Assembly: GCA_028277665.1 (NCBI GenBank)
Contig: JANQFU010000046.1
Span: 21,121 to 85,120, forward strand
Direction: 5' to 3'
From: Alphaproteobacteria bacterium
GTDB taxonomy: Bacteria > Pseudomonadota > Alphaproteobacteria > Micavibrionales > Micavibrionaceae
DNA: 64,000 nucleotides
Made by a program: the position numbers and the translations under genes. A model generated the notes under the pieces. The model ran no database searches. It saw only the letters and a program-made list of their open reading frames with translations, and was not told where the DNA came from. Each line of letters opens with the position of its first letter. Within the stretch, counting starts at the first letter, position 1. Shown here one piece after another: positions 48,035-57,449 of this stretch.

Positions 48035-49012
48035 TTACTCTGCAACCGAACGGATAACCAGAACGCGGCGTCCCGTATCCCGGTCACGATAAATCTTTCC
48101 GGTCGGGCGTCCCCTGCGATCCTTCCGAATGGACGGATGATCTCCGGCGTCTTGCAGAATCCGCAAAACCGCCTGCGTAAACGTCCCTTCATGACGGATG
48201 GCTTTCGGGACCCTGTATTCCTCCAGAGAATTCCAGACCAGATAATAGTTCGTCCTGTCCGTCCAGTCTTCCAGAACGTCACGAAGATTGCTTCCGCGCT
48301 TTGCTTCCCACGTTCCGTACGGGTCGTCATCCCTTGCGGCTTTCCCGGAAATCGGCGTTTTTTCTACTTGCGGAGGCGGCACAGCAGGCATGGATTCCGC
48401 TTTTTTTTGCGCATTCGCGAAAAGGCGGCGCCCGGACGCTTCTTCATAGGCATCCAGCAACGCGGCAACGGCCGCGTTAAACGGTCCGTCATAACCGAAA
48501 TCGTAGGGGACGGGCACCGGTATCTCCTCCTGCACAGACCAGGCAAATCGAACCCCTGCCCGCTCGGACCAGCGATCCAAGACGTTTTTGAGGCTCTCTC
48601 CTTTCCGGGCCTGCCAGAACGCGCCCTGTTCGCGGTATGTCACCTTCCTCAGCGGCCCCGCCTGAACCGGCTTCTCCGGCCGGGAAATCGAAAAATCCCG
48701 GGCCTCAATTTCAACATACCGCGGACCGTTCAACGCTTTCCGCAAACCGGAATCCGAAGGAACCTCGCCCTCCACGGGAATCACCGGCGTCAGATTAGAG
48801 GCGGGCTCCCCGGATTTTTCTTCCAGTGCTTTTTGGGAAGGCTCAGGTTTCATGATCCCGTCGACGGAGAAATCCATCCGCCCGCTCAAGCTTAACGTTT
48901 CAGAGGATTTATCCGTCTGGTCTGCCGCACGGACGGGAAAGGCCGGTCCGGACAGCATAAGCAACATCAAGACGGCAAAAAAGCATCTATACGGGATACG
49001 ACCGGCGGCCAT
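48035..49012 (-). CDS. Exported protein with two TcpQ-like domains
   Basis: A 325-aa protein with a signal peptide (about residues 1-29, MLLMLSGPAFPVRAAD). Two related segments, about 130-205 and 233-320, share the pattern W-x-A-x-x-G-x-x-L-x-x-V-L-x-x-W followed by a conserved hydrophobic stretch: FWQARKGESLKNVLDRWSE and TWEAKRGSNLRDVLEDWTD. This matches the TcpQ/PilL-type C-terminal domain found in type IV pilus and secretion outer-membrane partners. A tandem copy is unusual. Located upstream of the 825-aa coiled-coil gene in one unit; no pilus genes are adjacent. Confidence 0.75.
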   Translation of the reverse strand: MAAGRIPYRCFFAVLMLLMLSGPAFPVRAADQTDKSSETLSLSGRMDFSVDGIMKPEPSQKALEEKSGEPASNLTPVIPVEGEVPSDSGLRKALNGPRYVEIEARDFSISRPEKPVQAGPLRKVTYREQGAFWQARKGESLKNVLDRWSERAGVRFAWSVQEEIPVPVPYDFGYDGPFNAAVAALLDAYEEASGRRLFANAQKKAESMPAVPPPQVEKTPISGKAARDDDPYGTWEAKRGSNLRDVLEDWTDRTNYYLVWNSLEEYRVPKAIRHEGTFTQAVLRILQDAGDHPSIRKDRRGRPTGKIYRDRDTGRRVLVIRSVAE

Positions 49013-49095
49013 TGCAGAGATCCTTTATTTTCATCAGGTTCCGACACAATACGGCAAGGAAAGACGAGCGGCAAGCCCCCCTGAGACCGGCAGGG

Positions 49096-50209
49096 CTAGT
49101 TATCCCGTTTTGATGAGGCGCCCTGCGCGAGCGCGGCCTCCAGAAAACGGTCGAGATCGCCGTCGAGCACGGCCTGTGAGCTTGTCGTCTCGACCCCGGT
49201 CCGCAGATCCTTGATCATCTGGTAAGGATGGAGGACGTAAGAGCGAATCTGGTGGCCCCAGCCGATATCGCTTTTTTCCTCATGCGCGTGCATGGCCTCG
49301 GCTTCGCGGCGTTTGAGTTCCTGCTCGTAAAGACGGGCCTTGAGCATCGACATGGCGTTGGCCTTGTTCTGATGCTGGGAGCGTTCGCTCTGGCAGGCGA
49401 CGACGATCCCGGTCGGCGTGTGCGTGATCCGCACGGCGCTGTCGGTTGTATTGACGTGCTGGCCGCCCGCCCCGGAAGAGCGGTAGGTATCGATCCGCAA
49501 ATCTTTTTCCTCGATCGCGATGTCGATATTGTCGTCCACGACCGGAGAAATGCCGACCGACGCGAAGCTCGTATGACGGCGGGCGTTGGAATCGAAGGGG
49601 GAGATCCGGACCAGACGGTGAACGCCGGTCTCCGTTTTAAGCCAGCCGTAAGCCTGATGCCCGGAGACTTTCAGGGTCGCCGATTTGATCCCGGCTTCCT
49701 CGCCTTCGCTTTCCTCCATCCAGGTCAGCTTGTAGCCCCGGCGATCCGCCCAACGGACATACATGCGCAGCAGCATCTGCGCCCAGTCCTGCGCTTCCGT
49801 CCCGCCGGCTCCGGCATTGATCTGAAGATAGGCGTCGTTCGAATCCGCTTCCCCCGAGAGGAGCGCGGCAATTTCCAGCTTTTCCGCTTCTTTGAGGACG
49901 GTTTTGAGCGCGGCTTCGGATTCGGCGGCGACCGCCTCGTCGCCCTCCTCTTCCGCAAGCGCGATCAGGCCGATGTGATCCTCAAGCGCCGCCTCGATCT
50001 TCCGGACATCCCCGAGACTGGCGTCGAGGATATTGCGTTCCTGCATGATTTTCTGGGCTTTGTCCGGATCGGACCACAGGCCGGGATCTTCGGCCAGAGC
50101 GTTCAACTCCTCCAGCCGCGCGCATGCCTGATCCCAGTCAAAGATGCCTCCTCAGCAAAGTCACCGACTCGCGGATCGAATCGACGATTGCCTGCGTTTC
50201 TGCTTTCAT
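49096..50209 (-). CDS. prfB: Peptide chain release factor 2 (programmed +1 frameshift)
   Basis: Recognises UGA and UAA stop codons. The start is ATG at 50209 ([11 protein letters not shown]); after 23 codons the frame reaches TGA (50138-50140) in the context AGGAGG-CAT-CTT-TGA-C. A +1 shift continues with [20 protein letters not shown] to give 370 aa, the normal RF2 length. Visible in the main frame: stop-reading SPF in RISPFDSN and the GGQ loop [18 protein letters not shown]. Autoregulation: low RF2 promotes shifting at the UGA. A single-frame reading would miss the first 34 residues. Confidence 0.96.
50137..50152 (-). promoter_or_regulatory. prfB frameshift site
   Basis: In the minus direction: AGGAGG (50147-50152), CAT, slippery CTT (50141-50143), TGA (50138-50140), C. 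This matches the conserved RF2 signal: internal Shine-Dalgarno, CUU slip codon and weak UGA-C stop. Confidence 0.95.
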
Positions 50210-50252
50210 GGATAGCTCTAAACTTATGTCGTATCTTTTTTAAAACAGACAC

Positions 50253-50825
50253 CTAGGCGGCGGCCGACATCAGATGATCCCCTTCGGCGAAGAAGGTCAG
50301 CATCGATCCGATGAACGGCGCGATATCTTCATTTTCTCCGATCCGGGCCGTCAGAAGATTGCCGTCCATGCAGAGCGATTCGCCCTGCCAGATTGCGCCG
50401 CTTTCTGAGGCGCGTTCGTCCAGTGCATCGTCTCCCGTAATATTCCGTCCGGCGGCGAGCCCTGCGAAGAAAAGAAGATCCACGCCCTCACCGACCATGA
50501 CGATCCGCTTGCCGGCGCTCATGAAGCCGTTGATAAAGCGGCGTGTGTGTGCCGTTTGCTTGAGTTTTTCGACAGAACGCGCGCCGCCCGGAACCAGCAG
50601 CATGTCAAAATCCGCCGCCAGAGACGTGCCAAGCGGGTAATCGACCGCGAAGTGATGGCCCCAGCCTTTTCCGTGCCAGCTATTGACCAGCCCCTGATCG
50701 AGAGAGACGACGCGGACATTCGCCCCTTCCGCAAGAAGTGCGCGCTGGCATTCCGTCATATCGCGTTCATAAAAACCGTTTGCCACGAGCACGGCGATTT
50801 TCACATCGTTCAATCTTTTTTTCAT
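50253..50825 (-). CDS. DJ-1/PfpI family protein lacking the usual nucleophile Cys
   Basis: A 190-aa class I glutamine amidotransferase-like fold. The N-terminal VKIAVLVANGFYERDMTECQRAL and MLLVPGGARSVEKL with the conserved Glu region are intact. At the nucleophile elbow, where PfpI/YajL have A-I-C-H-G, the sequence is IVMVGEGVDLLFFAG, with no Cys. Deglycase or protease activity is therefore unlikely. It may be a binding or stress protein. Immediately downstream of nothing obvious; prfB lies 43 bp away on the same strand. Confidence 0.85.
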   Translation of the reverse strand: MKKRLNDVKIAVLVANGFYERDMTECQRALLAEGANVRVVSLDQGLVNSWHGKGWGHHFAVDYPLGTSLAADFDMLLVPGGARSVEKLKQTAHTRRFINGFMSAGKRIVMVGEGVDLLFFAGLAAGRNITGDDALDERASESGAIWQGESLCMDGNLLTARIGENEDIAPFIGSMLTFFAEGDHLMSAAA

Positions 50826-51060
50826 AGCCGACCTTTCTTCTGGATGCCAACCGGCAAAGCCCCGTTTTCTCCCGTGTACATACGCGAATAAACAGCGTCA
50901 TACACGGGTGAAACAGCGTGACCTCGACAGATTTTCCCTTATCGGAAACAGTTGGGTTCGTTTGACTGCCGGACTGTATGCCACCAAAGGCAACACAGTG
51001 TCAAGTTTTCCGTCTTCTTTTATCATAATTTCGCTTCAAACAAAAGCAAAAACAATAAAC

Positions 51061-51101
51061 TAGCGTGTTTTTATGACCGGCGTCAATTTGCCGGCACGCT
51101 A
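51061..51101 (-). terminator. Terminator overlapping the DUF4167 stop
   Basis: Outer stem TAGCGTG (51061-51067) with CACGCTA (51095-51101) and inner CCGGC/GCCGG. In the minus direction it includes the stop codon of the DUF4167 gene and is followed by TTTATTGTTTTTG. Likely intrinsic terminator. Confidence 0.7.
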
Positions 51102-51545
51102 TGCGCCTTCCAGTTCGCGTACTTTTTGCACCGGCGCGCCGGTGATCGATTCCGGAAGTCCGAGATCCTCTTCGGCAGGGGTTTCTCTGTATTGACGCTG
51201 GGGCGGCGGGTTATTTCCGTCCTGCTGCTCCTGCGGTCTTGAGGCGTTCAGATAGCGCTCCAGAGCGCGCGGATCGAATTCATAATCCTCGATCATGTCG
51301 TTCCAGCCGTTAAAGACCCGCTGGTAATATTCCGCATGCTGGAGGTAGCTTTCGCTCATGACCCGGTCGCCGCTCGCGGCGGCGTCTTTGGCCAGCGCGA
51401 TATATTTCTCGTGGATCTGATTGGCCGTACCCCTGATCCGTACGTCCGGCCCGTTGCTGTCGAAAACCTGATTGCGGGATTGGGTGCGCCGGTTGTTTCC
51501 GTTGCCCCGGTTTCTTGAACGTCTGCTTCCAGTTCCATGTCTCAT
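51099..51545 (-). CDS. DUF4167 family protein
   Basis: A 148-aa alphaproteobacteria-specific protein. The ATG at 51545 gives the family start MRHGTGSRRSRNRGNGNNRR, an Arg/Asn/Gly-rich RNA-binding-like tail, followed by the conserved core SNGPDVRIRGTANQIHEKY and SESYLQHAEYYQRVFNG. An in-frame start 19 codons further up is less likely. The family is often found next to prmC-prfA, as here; its role is unproven, though basic IDR plus helices suggest RNA or ribosome association. Confidence 0.93.
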   Translation of the reverse strand: MRHGTGSRRSRNRGNGNNRRTQSRNQVFDSNGPDVRIRGTANQIHEKYIALAKDAAASGDRVMSESYLQHAEYYQRVFNGWNDMIEDYEFDPRALERYLNASRPQEQQDGNNPPPQRQYRETPAEEDLGLPESITGAPVQKVRELEGA

Positions 51546-51796
51546 TTTTCGGCCACCCGTACTCTTGCTTTTCGAATCAATGGATACGTACATCATACAC
51601 AATTTTGTCCACAGGCAACAGCCCCGATGAAATCAATTGAATCCGGTTTTTATCAAAACTATCCCCATCTCCGTCTACACACGTACGCCCGTTAGCGGCA
51701 TCGTAGCGGAGGTGTCCGATCAACCTCATCTTCCGTGAACAAGGAAACGATACGGTCAGGGCGCCCGTTCAATCAAGCGGAGAAGAGAAAAATTTT

Positions 51797-52669
51797 TCAT
51801 TTATCCCCACAGGCAATCTCCGCAACCCGGCTGTTTCCGCCGTTATCCGGGTGCACCTTGCAGGATGCGACTCGTGACTCTTCCGCGAGTCGCATAATCC
51901 CGTTTTCCTGATCGTAACCGATTTCGAAATAGGCCCGGCTATGGGGATAAAACAGCCGCTCCAGACCGGAAAAAATCTTTTTGTATTCCATAAATCCATC
52001 TTTTCCACCGTCGAGCGCGAGAATCGGATCGAATCTCCGGACCGATTCTGCCAGTCCGGGAATCACTTCACGGGCAATATAGGGAGGATTCGCAACAATC
52101 ACGTCGAATCGGGCGGTCAGGGCCTGATGCCAGTCTCCGCAAACGCACGCCATGCGCGCTTCCACATGATGACAGCGCGCATTCCCGTACGCCGTCCGGA
52201 GCGCGCCTTCCGAAATATCCACAGCCACGCCACAGGATTCAGGGTAAAGGGTCAACAGAGTTATCAACAGACAGCCCGTCCCCGTCCCGAGATCAAGAAT
52301 CGATAACGCCTGATCCGGATCGGTAAAACGCTTGCGAACGAGATCGACGATCAGCTCCGTCTCCGGCCGGGGATCAAGGGTCTCCTTTGAGAGGAGGAAA
52401 TCCAGACCGTAAAATTCCCGATGTCCTGATATGCGGGAGACCGGCTCTCCGGCCAGATTACGGGTCAGGCCGTCCTGAACTTTGTTGATCTCCGCGTCCG
52501 ATACCACCTTATCAGGATAAGTCAGGGCCTCGCCCGGCGCGGCGATGCCCAGATAATCAAGCAATTGCCGGGCGCGATGTCCGGGCCCGGCACATCCGGC
52601 CTGCCTGTACGCATTTCGCACCGAGTCGTACAGGGTGCCAAGCGTCTGTTTATGAGTCTTCTCAGCCAT
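51797..52669 (-). CDS. prmC: Peptide chain release factor N5-glutamine methyltransferase
   Basis: Methylates the GGQ glutamine of RF1 and RF2. The 290-aa protein has an N-terminal helical domain, the SAM motif [18 protein letters not shown], and the catalytic VIVANPPYI (NPPY). It overlaps the prfA stop by 8 bp, so RF1 and its modifying enzyme are coupled. RF2 (prfB) is 1.7 kb downstream, placing all three partners in one region. Confidence 0.95.
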   Translation of the reverse strand: MAEKTHKQTLGTLYDSVRNAYRQAGCAGPGHRARQLLDYLGIAAPGEALTYPDKVVSDAEINKVQDGLTRNLAGEPVSRISGHREFYGLDFLLSKETLDPRPETELIVDLVRKRFTDPDQALSILDLGTGTGCLLITLLTLYPESCGVAVDISEGALRTAYGNARCHHVEARMACVCGDWHQALTARFDVIVANPPYIAREVIPGLAESVRRFDPILALDGGKDGFMEYKKIFSGLERLFYPHSRAYFEIGYDQENGIMRLAEESRVASCKVHPDNGGNSRVAEIACGDK

Positions 52670-53729
52670 CGATCTCGGCCAGTTTTGCCGCCTGATCCTC
52701 GGCGGTCAGGGAATCGACGATTTCATCGAGAGATTCGCCTGTCAGGACTTCATTCAGCTTATACAGCGTCAGGTTGATCCGGTGATCCGTGACGCGGCCC
52801 TGCGGGAAATTATACGTACGGATTCGCTCTGACCGGTCGCCGCTGCCGACCTGCGATTTGCGGTTTTCGGCCCGTTCGCTTTCATAGCGGCGGCGCTCCT
52901 CATCGAAAATTTTGGTGCGCAGGAGCATCATCGCCTTCGCCTTGTTTTTATGCTGGGAGCGCTCCTCCTGCATCGCGACGACCGTTCCCGTCGGGATGTG
53001 GGTGATTCGTACGGCGCTGTCGGTCGTGTTGACGTGCTGGCCGCCCGCGCCCTGCGAGCGGTAGGTATCGATCCGCAAATCGCTTTCATTGATATCGACG
53101 TCAACGTCTTCGGCTTCCGGCAGGACGGCAACCGTTGCCGCCGAGGTATGGATCCGCCCGCCCGATTCCGTCTTCGGCACCCGCTGGACGCGGTGGACGC
53201 CGGATTCGAATTTCAGGCGCGCAAAAACGTCATGACCGCTCACGCGGGCGATAATCTCCTTATAGCCGCCAAGCTCGCTTTCAGAGGCTTCCATGATCTC
53301 AAGACGCCAGCCTTTATACGCGGCGTATCCCCGGTACATGTCGAAGAGATCTCCGGCGAAGAGAGCCGCTTCCTCGCCGCCTGTTCCGGCCCTGATTTCG
53401 AGAATGGCGTTCCGCGCGTCCGCCTTGTCTCTGGGGATCAACGCGAGACGAATCTCTTGTTCAAGTGCCGGGATTTCGTGTTCGAGCCGGATCAGATCTT
53501 CCTGCGCCATATCCTTCATATCCGGATCTGTCAGGAGCGGACCGAGATCCTCAAGCTCGCGCACCGCACGCTCATAGGTCTCCAGCGTCTCGACCACGGG
53601 GCCAAGCTCCGCGTATTCGGTCGCCAGTTTTGTATAGGCTTCACCGCTCAACCCGCCTGCGCCCATCAGCGCGGCCAGTTCCTCGTAGCGCGCCTTGACC
53701 GGCGCGAGTTTATCCACCAAAGAGGCCAT
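52662..53729 (-). CDS. prfA: Peptide chain release factor 1
   Basis: Recognises UAA and UAG. The 355-aa protein has domain 1 (to about 110), the domain 2-3 core [34 protein letters not shown], the GGQ loop [21 protein letters not shown] and the C-terminal [22 protein letters not shown]. Length and PxT-type region distinguish it from RF2. Cotranscribed with prmC. Confidence 0.97.
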   Translation of the reverse strand: MASLVDKLAPVKARYEELAALMGAGGLSGEAYTKLATEYAELGPVVETLETYERAVRELEDLGPLLTDPDMKDMAQEDLIRLEHEIPALEQEIRLALIPRDKADARNAILEIRAGTGGEEAALFAGDLFDMYRGYAAYKGWRLEIMEASESELGGYKEIIARVSGHDVFARLKFESGVHRVQRVPKTESGGRIHTSAATVAVLPEAEDVDVDINESDLRIDTYRSQGAGGQHVNTTDSAVRITHIPTGTVVAMQEERSQHKNKAKAMMLLRTKIFDEERRRYESERAENRKSQVGSGDRSERIRTYNFPQGRVTDHRINLTLYKLNEVLTGESLDEIVDSLTAEDQAAKLAEIDG

Positions 53730-53797
53730 ATTCCTGTTCTTTTACGTTTTCTTTTGTCTTTTTGTTTTAACCACAAAACTTACGCAGAGCGTGTTCT

Positions 53798-53850
53798 GCC
53801 TCTCTACTGTGGGGAGAGGCAGCAGGTTTCTTGCTTCACAAGAAACCTGC
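53798..53850. repeat. Tandem perfect hairpins upstream of prfA
   Basis: GCCTCTC (53798-53804) pairs with GAGAGGC (53814-53820), directly followed by GCAGGTTTCTTG (53822-53833), loop CTTCA, CAAGAAACCTGC (53839-53850), a 12-bp perfect stem. Preceded by an ACTTACGCAGAGCGT motif also seen at 21700. Between prfA and the IS remnant. Confidence 0.65.
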
Positions 53851-54130
53851 GGATGAGGGGCACAAAATATTATCTTGAAACACAACTTCGTATTCCATAT
53901 TTCTATCCACCCCCCTCACCCGGCCCTTGTATCTTGCCAAAGGCTTCTCAACGGGAGAAGAGAAGAACGGCGCGGGGGATCTCACACCCCTTGGCCGGGG
54001 AGACCTCTGGAGAGCTCAATCGCCGCGCTGCTCAGCAAAACAGGCAGCATCAAGTCCGAACAGTCGCAAGGTTTTTCCCGTATTGCATTGCAAGGCTGGA
54101 CAGGCGCTGCCAAACGGGAGGGATCCTATC

Positions 54131-54380
54131 ATGTTTATTGGCATGGACGTAAGCAAAAAGACGGCCGACGTCAGGGCAATCGCATATGAACAGGACTTGG
54201 GAATTGCTTACTTCATACCTTTATCTGTCCCTCAGGGATCAAAACACGATAGAGCCAATGTTCGGACGCCTGCAGGATTTTCGAAGAGTGGCAACCCGCT
54301 ATGATAAGCTCGCCAGAAAATTTTTCGCCGGACTAGGACTATGCCCGGCCGCTTTACTTTGTTACTGGATATATAAGGCA
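54131..54380 (+). pseudogene. Chimeric IS remnant: IS110-type start joined to IS5-type end
   Basis: From 54131 the frame reads MFIGMDVSKKTADVRAIAY, the N-terminus of IS110-family DEDD transposases (first Asp in GMDVSK). About 100 bp later, in another frame, NTIEPMFGRLQDFRRVATRYDKLARKFFAG appears as separate stretches typical of the C-terminus of IS5/IS427 transposases (54235-54330). Everything between is missing, so neither is functional. The region 53860-54130 upstream has no clear gene and may include the left end of the IS110. Confidence 0.78.
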
Positions 54381-54421
54381 ATGTTTCTGCATCCTAATAA
54401 AAACCGGCAGGAGAGCCAGCC

Positions 54422-54985
54422 ATGGAAAAATGGAAAGTCCTGGAGCGCGAATACGTCCTGACCTCGCTCTATATGAGGGTCCGGCGTGAGACCGTTGAAC
54501 TGCCGGACGGACGCATTTACAAGGAATACTATATCCGGGAGCGCATCGGCTGGGCAGCCGTCTTTGCCGTCACGGAAGATGGGCGCGTTCTCCTGAACGA
54601 ACAATACAAACACGGAATCAAGGAAACCGTCGTGGAACTCCCGGGCGGAAACATCGAAGACGGCGAAGATCCAAAAGACGCGGCTATCAGGGAACTCAGG
54701 GAAGAAACAGGATACACAGGAGCCGATCTCGAATTCATGGGACGTTTCATCATCGACCCGACATATTGCGACGGACACGTTTATCTCTATTTTGTAAAAA
54801 ATATTCACTATAAAGGCGACAAACTCGACGATCCGAAAGAGATCATCACAAACCGTCTTGTCAGCATTCCCGATCTCCGGAAGATGCTTGAGCGCGGCGA
54901 TATTTCCGCAATCAGTCAATACGCTTTGATTCAAAAAATCCTTCATGAAAAATTCCCGGAAACGAGCAATGCGGAGAGGGCATAA
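54422..54985 (+). CDS. Nudix hydrolase (ADP-ribose pyrophosphatase-like)
   Basis: A 187-aa protein with a perfect Nudix box, G-x5-E-x7-RELREETGY, in GGNIEDGEDPKDAAIRELR, preceded by AVFAVTEDGRVLLNEQYKHG. The N-terminal strand region (LPDGRIYKEYYI) and overall size fit the ADP-ribose or GDP-mannose type pyrophosphatases; the precise substrate is unassigned. Stop and start of the next gene abut (TAAATG), so it is coupled to the DMT transporter. The gene begins right after the IS remnant; a promoter within it is possible. Confidence 0.9.
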   Translation: MEKWKVLEREYVLTSLYMRVRRETVELPDGRIYKEYYIRERIGWAAVFAVTEDGRVLLNEQYKHGIKETVVELPGGNIEDGEDPKDAAIRELREETGYTGADLEFMGRFIIDPTYCDGHVYLYFVKNIHYKGDKLDDPKEIITNRLVSIPDLRKMLERGDISAISQYALIQKILHEKFPETSNAERA

Positions 54986-55879
54986 ATGAACATCCAGCCT
55001 CACTCTCCGCAACCGGCCGCGGCCGCCGTTCTGCGCGGGATGGTGTTTGCCCTGATTGCGTTTGGTCTTCTGGCGGCGTTGAATGTCTTTGCCAAGCTGC
55101 TCAGCGATACGCATACGCCGGTTGAGAATGTCTTTTACCGCTGCATCGGCGGGCTTGTCCTGACGGTTGCGTTTTTAACGGTGACGGGGCGGCTCGGACG
55201 GCTGAAAACCTCGAATTTACGCGGGCAGATCGGGCGCGGCGCGTTGGGACTGCTCAGTAATATTCTGATTTTTGCGACTTTCGCCCATCTCCCGCTTGCG
55301 GACGGAACCGTCCTGCTTTTCGCGGCGTCCATTCTGATGCCCGTGTTCGGGTTCTTTTTTCTGTCCGAAAAAGTAGGCGTCTGGCGATGGAGCGCGATTG
55401 CGGCCGGATTTTGCGGGATTGCGCTCATGGCCGGACCGACCGGGAGCGGAAGCCCCATCGGTCTTATATTCGGGCTTGGGGCCGCGACAACGATCGCGCT
55501 CTCGGCCGTCATGATGCGTTGGCTCGGCCGTTCTGACGATCCGTTTGCGACCGCCTTTTATTTCCAGCTTATCGCCGCTTGCGGAGCCGGGCTGTGCATG
55601 CCGTTTATCGCGAACCCGCTGACCGGAGAAGACCTTCTTTACATCGCCGGGCTCGGAATCACGGGCGGTGGCGGCGCGCTCCTTCTGGCCAGTGCATATA
55701 AGCTCGCCCCGCCGTCAGCCGTCGCGCCGCTCAATTATACCGGCCTGCTCTGGGCCACGCTTTTCGATATTCTCCTCTGGGCCTATATTCCCGGCTGGCC
55801 GATCTATCTCGGCGGGGGAATCGTCATCGCGAGCGGGCTTGTCATCGTCTATCGGGAGCGGCGAAATCAAACGGCATAA
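54986..55879 (+). CDS. EamA/DMT family transporter
   Basis: A 297-aa inner-membrane protein with ten hydrophobic helices, two EamA repeats (about residues 15-145 and 155-290). Typical features: ENVFYRCIGGLVLTVAF, LPLADGTVLLFAASILMPVFG and APPSAVAPLNYTGLLWA. The family exports metabolites such as amino acids or riboflavin; the substrate cannot be assigned. Directly follows the Nudix gene and converges on the hydrolase gene. Confidence 0.9.
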   Translation: MNIQPHSPQPAAAAVLRGMVFALIAFGLLAALNVFAKLLSDTHTPVENVFYRCIGGLVLTVAFLTVTGRLGRLKTSNLRGQIGRGALGLLSNILIFATFAHLPLADGTVLLFAASILMPVFGFFFLSEKVGVWRWSAIAAGFCGIALMAGPTGSGSPIGLIFGLGAATTIALSAVMMRWLGRSDDPFATAFYFQLIAACGAGLCMPFIANPLTGEDLLYIAGLGITGGGGALLLASAYKLAPPSAVAPLNYTGLLWATLFDILLWAYIPGWPIYLGGGIVIASGLVIVYRERRNQTA

Positions 55880-55894
55880 TTCCACGGCAAGATT

Positions 55895-56869
55895 TCACTT
55901 GTGCTCAAATGTATCGCCGGGCGAGAGCGTCTCCGGAAAGTCTTCTTCCAAAGATTTTTTCGCATGCGCATCGCCTTTCAGCCAGGCATCGAAAAACAGG
56001 ACCGCCGCCCGGGAGGTCACATCCCAGAACGGCATCCGCGCTTCATCACCGGGCGTCCGTCCACCGAAACTGCTATGTTCCGCCCCTTTCAAGACAAGAA
56101 GATACTGGGCGGGCGCCTCAATGGCTCTATAGGGGCGTGTACGTTGCGCCGGATCAAAATTTTCGTTAAACGGGTAGCCGTCCTCGGTTCCGGTCACATG
56201 AAGAATTGGAATCTCGACCCCGTCATAAATACCGGTCAGTTCGGAATCCGGAAGATCAAAAAAACGTTTGTTCACATTCGGACTTAACGCGAGAGCCGCC
56301 TTGATTCTTTCTTCTTTATGCGGCTGCCCGCCAAGCCAGCTTCTCTCTCCGGCGATTTTCAGAACGCCGTGAGCGCCGAAAGAGTGCCCGGCCATCCCGA
56401 TCTTCTCAAGATCGAGAAGGCCTTCGAATACGCCTCCCGCACAATTCAGACGTTCCAGTTCATCCAGAACAAAGGGAATATCAAGGTTACGATCGAAAGA
56501 CGCACCCGGAATTTTATATATTTCCCGCAATTCCTCTTTCGGGAGTGTCGGGTCCGGTACATTGTCCCAGATGCTCTGGTCGCTTCCCGGATGTTGCAAA
56601 AAGAAAGCCATATAGCCGTGGCCGGAAAGCGCCATGCCGAGATAAGGCGCCGTCTCAACCGTTCCTCCCATCCCGTGAGAAAATAATATAACCGGAGCCG
56701 GACCGATCTGCCGGGAGGGCGCATAAAGTTTATAGGGGATCTGACGATCTCTGGACGTATCCTCAAAAACGCCGTAAGAAATTCGAACATCCCCGCGCGC
56801 ACTCGCCACAGGAGAAACAAACGCAGCAACAAGAAAAAGAATCCCTGTCAAAAGAGCCAAATGACGCAT
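55895..56869 (-). CDS. Exported alpha/beta hydrolase (PAF-acetylhydrolase/DLH-like)
   Basis: A 324-aa hydrolase. The ATG at 56869 yields a signal peptide, MRHLALLTGILFLVAAFVSP, and better fits than the open frame reaching 56983. The nucleophile Ser is in IGMAGHSFGAHGVLKI, the oxyanion region in VILFSHGMGGTVET, the likely acid Asp in TGTEDGYPF and the His in LKGAEHSSFGG. Chlorophyllase- or platelet-activating-factor-acetylhydrolase-like periplasmic esterase; substrate unknown. 41 bp downstream of the I78-like gene on the same strand. Confidence 0.85.
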   Translation of the reverse strand: MRHLALLTGILFLVAAFVSPVASARGDVRISYGVFEDTSRDRQIPYKLYAPSRQIGPAPVILFSHGMGGTVETAPYLGMALSGHGYMAFFLQHPGSDQSIWDNVPDPTLPKEELREIYKIPGASFDRNLDIPFVLDELERLNCAGGVFEGLLDLEKIGMAGHSFGAHGVLKIAGERSWLGGQPHKEERIKAALALSPNVNKRFFDLPDSELTGIYDGVEIPILHVTGTEDGYPFNENFDPAQRTRPYRAIEAPAQYLLVLKGAEHSSFGGRTPGDEARMPFWDVTSRAAVLFFDAWLKGDAHAKKSLEEDFPETLSPGDTFEHK

Positions 56870-56909
56870 TTTTTCTTTCTTTTTATTCGATTCCGTTTGC
56901 CAGACACTA

Positions 56910-57449
56910 TCACCAACACCCGACACGAAGAACCCTTTTTTCGCCGTCAATAAACACATTAATCCTTGCCGGATGGAAATCACGCGTGATTTTTGCCTGC
57001 GGCGTCAGAATCCGGTAGGGGCGCTGGGTCCGGCGCAAAGCGGACTCATCGAGGACCTTGCCGATCCACGGCCCGAAACCGCAGATATCCGTGCCGGATT
57101 GCGCAGGCGACACAGCAACATTCAAATAACGCGGCCGGGCAAATTTCCGTCCCGCCCCCGTGGCAGCCGTCTGCGTTTCAGGAGAAATATCAACATCCGG
57201 AAGCGCCTCAACCGGTCCGGCCGCCGCACGATGCGCCGCAAGCGGATCTCTTTCTTCCGTTCCCGGATTTGTCCCCTTACGCCTTATTTTCTGCGTCGTG
57301 ATCGCTCCAACCGTATAGGGTTGATCGAGCACCTGCTCCGCAAAATCTCTCTTCCCGGCCTGAGCCGGAGAGATCCCCCGGAACAGGGCAACCAAGCACC
57401 ACATGAGTATGCATACACGGCAGAGGCGGAGAATCAGGATCAGGTTCAT
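56910..57449 (-). CDS. Exported protein with I78-type peptidase inhibitor domain
   Basis: A 179-aa protein with a hydrophobic N-terminal signal segment (ILILRLCRVCILMWCLVALF, to about residue 30), a Pro/Ala linker and a C-terminal domain (about 118-179) starting ICGFGPWIGKVLDESALR and ending THE-type I78 pattern ITRDFHPARINVFIDGEKR then VLRVGCW. The two framing Cys, the TxD-x-x-P-x-R-[IL]-N run and the final V-x-C match I78 inhibitors of serine peptidases. Its start overlaps the fliJ stop by 4 bp, an unexpected link to the flagellar export genes. Confidence 0.75.
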   Translation of the reverse strand: MNLILILRLCRVCILMWCLVALFRGISPAQAGKRDFAEQVLDQPYTVGAITTQKIRRKGTNPGTEERDPLAAHRAAAGPVEALPDVDISPETQTAATGAGRKFARPRYLNVAVSPAQSGTDICGFGPWIGKVLDESALRRTQRPYRILTPQAKITRDFHPARINVFIDGEKRVLRVGCW

